From Polytrichum commune (lineage: Eukaryota > Streptophyta > Polytrichopsida > Polytrichales > Polytrichaceae): 64,000 nt of DNA. The translations under genes and the position numbers were made by a program. This document shows positions 57,509-64,000 of this stretch, in pieces. Each line of letters starts with the position of its first letter. The stretch's first letter is position 1. The stretch covers positions 21,350,527 through 21,414,526 of the forward strand of contig OX485808.1 of the NCBI GenBank assembly GCA_950295325.1, written 5' to 3'. Under the pieces are notes generated by a model. It did no database searches and had not been told where the DNA came from. It worked only from the letters and a program-made list of their open reading frames with translations.

Positions 57509-57545
57509 AGGGTTTCAAATTTTGAGCTCGCACTTTGAGAGAAAA

Positions 57546-57812
57546 ATGGCTATCAAATAAGCAAGTTATGATGGTGACCTGGGTTTTCCAAAGGTTGTAA
57601 AGGACAATTCAATCGACATTGAAGAAGTCAAGGTAGCAGGGGAATCTTCAAGGACTTTGCCTTTTCGTAAGAAGATGAGAGGATTATCGTCTCATTGGCT
57701 ACCGTTGAAGGAACGGATGAAAGACCGAACGATTAGCTATGTTGATTTACTTCGACCGGATCCTCTTCCGCTAAGAACAAACCCTCGACGGAAGCCACGG
57801 AAGTCAAATTGA
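57546..57812 (+). pseudogene. Small ORF after the primer site of element 5, related to 10.6 kb
   Basis: From ATG 57,546 (MAIK) the frame meets TAA at 57,558-57,560, then stays open to TGA 57,810-57,812, 89 codons in all. The TAA fits CAA to TAA. The second half (VAGESSRTLPFRKKMRGL, LPLKERMKDRTISY, DLLRPDPLPL, ending in a basic RRKPRKSN) matches the minus-strand ORF at 10,575-10,860. It stands where gag normally begins but does not look like Gag. It may be a captured fragment or a short protein of this lineage. Confidence 0.5.
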
Positions 57813-58960
57813 CGGAATGAAGTGAAATATTAGATTGTGCATGGTTTGTTCATGTATATGATTTACAAAGGGCATTTGTACCGTCATCGCAGTAATAAAG
57901 TTATTACTTGTATAATATGTTGTACCAGCTCTATGATTTTTTTTTTTAAAAAAAAAATTCAACCAACCATTTATTATTGCATACTTCTATGATTTTGGGT
58001 GAAGGATTTGAGTTTTTTTTTAAAACAAGAAATGATAGGCTTCGCGGTCAAGGAGATTCAACCTACCTTTTTGTATCATGCACTGCAATATGTGAGAAGG
58101 ATTTTTCTAAATAAAACCTAATCAAAAGTCATCTACGTACTACTAGTTTGAAGTTCTTCATTTCATGTGCAAATATTCCAGTTGAAAACATCAATTGGAA
58201 TGTAGTGATGTTTGTTTGGAGAAACATGAAGAATAGAAGAATTCATCAACTTCTTTGAAGGGTAAGTAGGTCTTCATTTTAAAAATTTTGGACATGTTTA
58301 TATATATTAATTCTTGTTCAATTGCTAAGTTTACCTTCAATTATAATATTTGACATTATGTTAAAAAGGGTCTAAATTTTGTGGTTGATGGATTAATGTA
58401 TGCAGGTGAATCAAACACTTCAAGATTGATATTATGATTGGGTATTAGTAATTAGATTTCATTATGTTTATATTCACATGTCATATATGACATAATGTAT
58501 TGATATTTATACCATTCATTTTTGTAGAAAAATTTATAAACATGTTGATTTTAGAACCCGTCCAAAGTGAATTTGACACGTCCAAAGATTGACCAAAAGA
58601 TTGTGAGGACTTTCACTCTTAAATTCATTTGAATTTTAGCAACCTTTCATAGCTTATAATTAACTTTTAAAAAAAAATTGGTTAATCCTTGGCTTTCAAA
58701 CGTGGTGAAGGACTTAGCCAGGTTCAATTCCTGCCAAGGATACCATTTAGTACTCAAATTTTGACTTTAAAGCCTACAATTTAAAGATATGAAGGATTTT
58801 AACCTACTAAAAATTTGTTTTGAAGGCAATTGGCGGGTAACTTAAAAAACTCAAAAGGTTTTTAACTTACAAAAATTTGATATTGTAGGATGCAACCTAT
58901 GCCATGAGAGAAATAGTCTATGCCCTTTTGAAGAGGTAGGCAATTAACCTTAATAACTTC
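57813..58960. other. AT-rich spacer, no recognisable gene
   Basis: Poly-A/T runs (for example 57,940-57,958) and very short frames only. No 3' LTR for element 5. Confidence 0.55.
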
Positions 58961-58995
58961 AAAAACTTTTCGGATGCTGGTTTCGGGTGCGGACC

Positions 58996-59172
58996 GGGGG
59001 GGGGGGGGAGCGCCGGAGCGGGTGCGGACGGTGGGGGAGGGGGGGGGGGCAGGGTCGGGGAGGGTGGGCGGGAGGGCGGGAAAGGGGGGGAGGTCGGGTA
59101 GGGGGGGGGAGGGGCGGGTACGATGGGGGAGGGTCGGGTACCGGGGGAAGGGAGGCGGACGGGGTATATAAG
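58996..59172 (+). promoter_or_regulatory. G-tract array with TATA box
   Basis: At least ten runs of four or more G lie between 58,996 and 59,160 and end seven bases before TATATAAG (59,165-59,172). The tract could form G-quadruplexes. The first protein-like ATG downstream is 59,598. Frames translated across the tract itself are composition artefacts. Confidence 0.5.
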
Positions 59173-59597
59173 TGGAGGGGCCCACTTGTTTTACCCCACT
59201 CCACTCCTTGTGGGCGCCCGGACGGCCCTCCTCTGAAAAAGAACGCGGGGCAACGGGGGGCTCGGGGGAGTGTGGGGTTCTTTTTTGGGGACCCTTTTTC
59301 ACAAACAATATTTATTCATGTGTTTTGTGGGTGTGTTTAGGGTGGCCATTTTTTTGGCACATTCCTTCTGATGCGCCCAGTCAACTGGCCTCTGCGTGAG
59401 CGCGGGTAGCAGGGTGCTCGAAGGGTGTGCTGAATTTTTGAACTTTATTTTTGAACGGCATTTTTGAACTCATTCGACAACAACACTATTTTGAAGTGTA
59501 TGCTTGGATGTTTTTGTAGCACTATTATGAAATGCAATTAGAATTTAAAAAATTAGAGTTCTAGATTAGACTTAGAAACTACAATTGGGGTGGGGAC

Positions 59598-61867
59598 ATG
59601 GCAAATGGAGGATCTAGAGACATGGTAAGTGGAGGATCAAGGGAGCCCAAGAAATATCAACGTAAGGCCGCAGAGTTGGAGTGAGATGTTTATGATGACG
59701 ACACCCAAAAAGCCAGGACAAGTTGAGAGAATGTACCACAGCCGTGGTCAGCGAGGACCACAATGCAGTACGTGAACTTACCTCACTTTGATTGGTTGTG
59801 GCCAAGATCTTGTCGAACGACATTACAAATCCAAGTGTGCGAGTTATATCCAACTCGAAGACGTGGAGACAAAATGGAAATTTCTAACAATATTTAGAAA
59901 TATCTCCAATTTGGGAAGATGGTCCAAGAGTGCAATTATGAGGTCTGTGACATGTATGATGTATGCGGAGCACGTGTTGCAAGTAAGAGTGGATTGGTCA
60001 ACTCTGGGTGCTCTGAACAAGAAGAAATTTGGGGGTATTGGAATTGCATTCACTAAGTGTGCAGTTCCAGATATTCCATACACTCCCATTCCGTAGTGGT
60101 TTAGGAGGAATCCCAGACTAGTGAATGAGCCTAGGATCCCAATTCCAGAGGGTCGGAAACTAGAAAAACCACGTCGTCTTGGTCGAACAAACAATGATAT
60201 GGAGAGGGTAATCGATGAGGCGTTTGCAAGTATGGATGACGGCATGGAGGATATGGAAGACCAAGAGAATATGGCAGAAGTTGAGGTTAACAACTTGGTC
60301 AACGAGGTGGTTGACGAGGTAAACTTTGGTGAACTTGGAGCGGATACGATGGAGATCAGAATGGATGAATTGCATAAGCAGCATGCTGAGAAAATTCGTG
60401 AGTACAAAGCAAAGATTCTCGATTTGGAAAATCAAGTTGCAACACTTACCATGGGGGAGGCTGGCAGTTCAAGTAGTTCACCAACAGACATGAACCTTCA
60501 GTCTTTGCAAGCAAAGAGGGACACAGCTTTAGAAGAAGCCATGATTACAAAGTCATAAGCTTTGGATGTTTGTACGATGAATCAAATAATGCAAGAAAAG
60601 ATGGAGGCTTTGCAAAAAGAGGCGGTGGACATGCAGCAACAACGTCAAGTGATCAATGAAATTGTTGTTAATTACAAAGCCAAGATTGACCTTGACGTTC
60701 TTGGTCAACTAGAGGAGCAGAATGCGAGGCTGAATAAATTTCAGTTGGAAGCGATTGTGGATCGCAAGAATATGAGGACTGGCACATTGTTTGCTATGGC
60801 AAAGGTCCGTCAATTTGAAGCTTAGTTTGAGAGCATCCAGAAAGAATGGAACCGCAATCAGAGAATGCGGAACATGATGCTCACGTCATGGCCAGAAGAT
60901 GAGCAGATGTACCCTAGTAGGTGGATGAGAATAGAGAGTGGACATTGCCAAACAGAAGCATTGATTGGCAGCAAGTGTCTGATGAAGATCACCATTGGGA
61001 TGTGGAACAAATGTATAAATATCCATTCCACATGACTGGTGAGAAGTTATGGCCAAATTCATATACAATGGTTTCAGACGGATCCGTATGTGCGATTTGC
61101 CAATGTCCATTTGGCCCAGAGGGATGCGTTCAAATTGGATCATGTGGGGCCCAATTCCATCCACAATGTCTAATAGGGAATATGATCAAGAAACGCCAGT
61201 ATCCTCATTGTAGATCATCTTTTCACCCTCGTTTGTACCTCCAATTTGGCCTTCGGGATTACATGCCTAACGTGTGGGTGTTAAAGCCTAAAGATTTTAC
61301 CTTCGAACTTCAAGAGTTTGATGGGGAGAATGTTGAGTGGAGTTGGTTATATAATTGTGTTAGGTTGAGCTATGGAACGAGAACAAGAATAGAGCATGGA
61401 CACGGAATGCACGTCTAATTACGTATGCTGCAGATGAGTTATATCCCAACAAGCCCCCCAAGCATGGCTTGAAAATATTTTTTTACCAATCTTTTGGTTG
61501 ACATTGGGATATAACAAACAGACAATTAAAGAGAGGTAATCATCCTCATTAGTACAATGCAGCAGGTCTCGAATCAGTATCGGAGCATGATTTGGAACAA
61601 AATGCAGATGACATGCCCATGGAACGGGATCCGAGACTTGAATTGGAATTGGAGCAGGGGTACCACCAGAACATGCTACAGTTGAGTGCAATTAATGCAC
61701 ACTTGCATAGACTTACGGATGATGCGGTTTTGAAATGGCTAAATGGTGGGCCTAGACCACGTAATGCCGTTCCATTGTCTCCTAGAAGTCGTCCATATTT
61801 CACCCGTGGAGTAACGCGAAGCATGAAAGGTGCAAGGGAATCATCACGAGCACGACGGCAGTTTTGA
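59598..61867 (+). pseudogene. Coiled-coil plus RING-type zinc finger gene, multiply interrupted
   Basis: Protein-like sense begins at ATG 59,598 (MANGGSRDMVSGGSREPKK). It then moves to a second frame (59,788-60,825) with a long Glu/Gln/Lys coiled coil (MDELHKQHAEKIREYKAKIL, QKEAVDMQQQRQVINEI). In a third frame (60,921-61,418) there is a RING-like finger: C57-AI-C60, C75, H80, C83 and C97. The expected Cys before C97 is Tyr94 (QYPHCR, normally CPxCR), a G-to-A change. A C-terminal part lies at 61,592-61,867. Stops at 59,682, 59,724 (TGA), 60,094 (TAG), 60,556 (TAA) and 60,823 (TAG) each fit loss of CGA, CAG or CAA. RING proteins usually act as ubiquitin ligases; the family is not recognised. 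Confidence 0.6.
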
Positions 61868-62736
61868 TCCAGCTAATCCAATTGCAATAGACCTCGATTC
61901 AGATTCAAATTAGGAATTTTTATATGATATTTAATTAGGAAGTTGTATAGGAAGGGAGGAAGACTTTGGACACAATGAACATATTTATTGTTCAAATAAT
62001 ATATAATATGAAGAGGATTTACCGGCAAGTTGTCATTTTTAAATGATTAGAACGTGTAAAATATAGCATATGGATGCCACATATTTTAATGTTTTTCGAA
62101 ACTTTTAAAAACGTACTTGAATATTAGTAATTCATATAATGGTCTAACCAAAAATACTATTAACTACATAGTCAATATTGAAAACCACATAAAGATATAA
62201 TTATATAAAACACATAGAAAGGTTATCTAAAAGAGGAAGTCACCAACGAAGCATGTACAATCGAGCAATAGGGGGCTTGCAATATTTATAAAAGCATTTG
62301 CTTTAAGAAGCTCAATAAATAAAAATAAAATCCATGCACAGTAAAAATAATATAAAATATTGTACTAATAATGACATAACATTCTGTTGGAAATTAATTG
62401 CAACGACAAGTTGACAACCATATGGTATTTTAAAAATTTTAAAAAAATATGCAATAAATAACTTTATTACTATAATAAACGATACAACTACGAAGGTAGC
62501 GTTCGCTTTGTGATCTAAATGTCTTACCGAAGGCCCTAAGGTTGTATCAATTTTGACGTAAGTAAAAAAAATTACGGAAATACGTGGGAGCACCGAACGA
62601 CCACATTTGTGCAAAACCATTACGTTCGAATCCGTATGGTGGGATCATTTGCTTCGACACACCTTGGGTCCTCTTCAGACTCGTCTGTGCTGAAATTATC
62701 ATCTGTGTGGGGAGTCGCGCTCCGAAGGTGCAACTC
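61868..62736. other. AT-rich intergenic spacer
   Basis: Between a plus-strand and a minus-strand pseudogene that converge. No gene, repeat boundary or RNA gene seen. Confidence 0.5.
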
Positions 62737-64000
62737 TCAGTCATGTTGTGAGATAATTATCTTCTTGGTGGGCCGGGAGCCCTCTGCATCATGTATGCCA
62801 TTTTCATCTAGATGTGGTTTACCCTCATCTTCATTGTAGTCTTCAGCAGTAAACAGAAGTGATCCTCCCTGATACCTCTTTCTAGTATGTTTGACACCTC
62901 TCGTAGTTCTCAGGCGTCCTCCACCCATACCAGGACTTGAGTGCACTTCATCTAGACTTCCATCTATAATTGCATCCCCCATTGTACTTCCACCTCCAAC
63001 TCCGAGACCACCTCTTCCATTGGATTGACTGTGTGGAAGCGAAATTGATGCGGGTGGAATTGCAATTGGTATGTTCTCAACAACATGTCGACGAACAAAT
63101 GGACAACGTGGCGTCTCTATAGTAACATTTCTTGAAACATTGTGTATAGCAACCAAAGTAGCACCCATAACAGCTGCACGTGAAACACCCAATCTAGAAG
63201 TATTGGCAATACTTCGAATGAGAGGATGATGTTAACGTTATGCATGCACTTGCACCATAGAGGTGGATGCAATTCCTTGAAGAGCACGAAATCGAGTTGT
63301 AGGCATTTCAGCAACATTGGGCGTTTGAACTTCTATACGATGGTTGGATATGAGGGAGGCTTCCATGGATTCAGAATGTACTATGGTTGGAAGTGGATCA
63401 TGTTGAACATGCGTTGGCTCATTTGCGGGTAGTACATTGTCACCTCCACCAAAAGAAAGAGAATCGCTATGAGGTTGCAAGGAATCTACTTCAATTCCTA
63501 CATTCTCTATTGCCCCCATAACAACATTATGGTCAGAGGGAAAACCTTGTCCAGTATGAAGGGTTTCAAAAGGTGGTCCTCCAATAGACCCTTCATGATC
63601 GTCATGCATTCCGTCGATATGATGGGGGACATCCTCTTCATCAAAATCAAACACCCCAAGTTTCCATCACTACCATTGCCATCATCATCTTCTGAATCGA
63701 GATCATCCAAATCAAAGTCAATGTCATCAACATTGTTGACATCATCATTTCCGGCCCTATCATTTGGATCCACGTCATCTTCTTCGTCAAGGTCATCGTC
63801 AGAATGGACCTCATTCAATTCGTACCATTGCGCAGGTTTTGGGCCCCTCCGATGTCGAATGAACCTACTATTGGTATATATGTAGACGAGGTCCTCAGCA
63901 CGACTATGCTTCAAGCGATTGCGACTTTTGTTGTGAACATATGAGTACATGCTCCAATTGCGCTCACATGCGGATGCGGACCATACTTGTGCAAAGATAC
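62737..64000 (-). pseudogene. hAT transposase C-terminus with long acidic tail, runs off the right edge
   Basis: Reading from 64,000, the frame gives SASACERNWSMYSYVHNKSR, NRLKHSRAEDLVYIYTNSR, then PAQWYELNEV, the C-terminal dimerisation region of plant hAT transposases. An acidic tail follows (DDDLDEEDDVDPND). One base near 63,655 shifts the frame, after which VFDFDEEDVPHHIDGMHDDH continues to 63,238. A further open part, 63,192-62,737, ends SRPTKKIIISQHD and may be the last segment. The catalytic Asp residues lie outside the window. Frameshifts indicate a pseudogene. Confidence 0.72.

Noticed and set aside
58862-59340. Long frames through the G-rich tract (up to 148 codons)
   Set aside because: Pro/Gly-rich translations come from homopolymer runs that lack stop codons by composition.
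1-64000. tRNA, rRNA or organelle-derived segments
   Set aside because: No tRNA-like arms with B-box context, no rRNA words and no organelle genes were recognised. The TGGTATCAGAGC sites are retrotransposon primer sites, not tRNA genes.

Overview
The window reads as nuclear DNA of a land plant. The evidence is chromodomain-type Ty3 LTR retrotransposons primed by initiator tRNA-Met, MULE, PIF/Harbinger and hAT transposases of plant type, GT-AG introns, TATATAA promoters and TTTAGGG-type motifs. Several gene families here (a SWIM-type MULE, an HND/DWD kinase-like protein, a DNA-methylase-like protein) suggest a non-flowering lineage, but that is inference with low confidence. No rRNA, tRNA, CRISPR or prokaryotic gene organisation was found. 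Almost every protein-coding feature is broken, so this is a repeat-dense, gene-poor, nested-transposon region.

Layout, left half. Positions 1-11,100 hold a MULE whose transposase gene (1449-3548 continued at 8836-10405) is split by a 5,287-bp Ty3-type element (3549-8835) with 973-bp LTRs that look identical. At 11,670-14,263 lies an FCP1/NIF-type HAD phosphatase-like gene. Its exon 2 carries a reverse solo LTR of the same family with a perfect TCGCA target duplication, and its intron carries a cluster of ACGAACG..CGTTCGT palindromes. A 5'-truncated relative of the Ty3 element (about 15,831-20,462) abuts a Harbinger transposase gene at 20,463. From 21,000 to 30,500 there is mostly AT-rich or repeat-derived DNA, with a Tigger-like remnant, a tandem array and the integrase tail of a second Ty3 lineage.

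Layout, centre. A second Harbinger copy ends at 31,469 exactly at a TAA inside a third Ty3 element (31,470-35,460). That element also contains a solo LTR (31,702-32,676, target duplication GCGTT). A decayed multi-exon DNA-methylase-like gene follows on the minus strand (35,735-37,405). It runs into a foldback/satellite block (37,440-40,180) built of 138-140 bp monomers with a 22-bp palindrome whose two arms change together. A reverse LTR fragment and a deletion derivative of the MULE follow (to 42,000).

Layout, right half. Three unrecognised minus-strand coding stretches occupy 42.4-46.5 kb, and a 913-bp element with 23-bp inverted ends lies at 48,223-49,135. A kinase-like gene (51,300-53,012, minus) sits between direct repeats and homopurine tracts. 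At 55,338-57,812 another LTR of the main family is interrupted by a solo LTR of a different family and followed by a primer binding site and a small ORF. That ORF has a relative at 10.6 kb beside the MULE. A G-tract/TATA promoter leads to a coiled-coil plus RING-type pseudogene (59,598-61,867), and a hAT transposase C-terminus runs off the right edge.

Together the features record repeated rounds of insertion by one Ty3 LTR family (eight LTR copies) into DNA transposons, host-like genes and itself. Decay looks dominated by C-to-T changes: most premature stops are TGA, TAG or TAA where CGA, CAG, CAA or TGG would keep the frame open.
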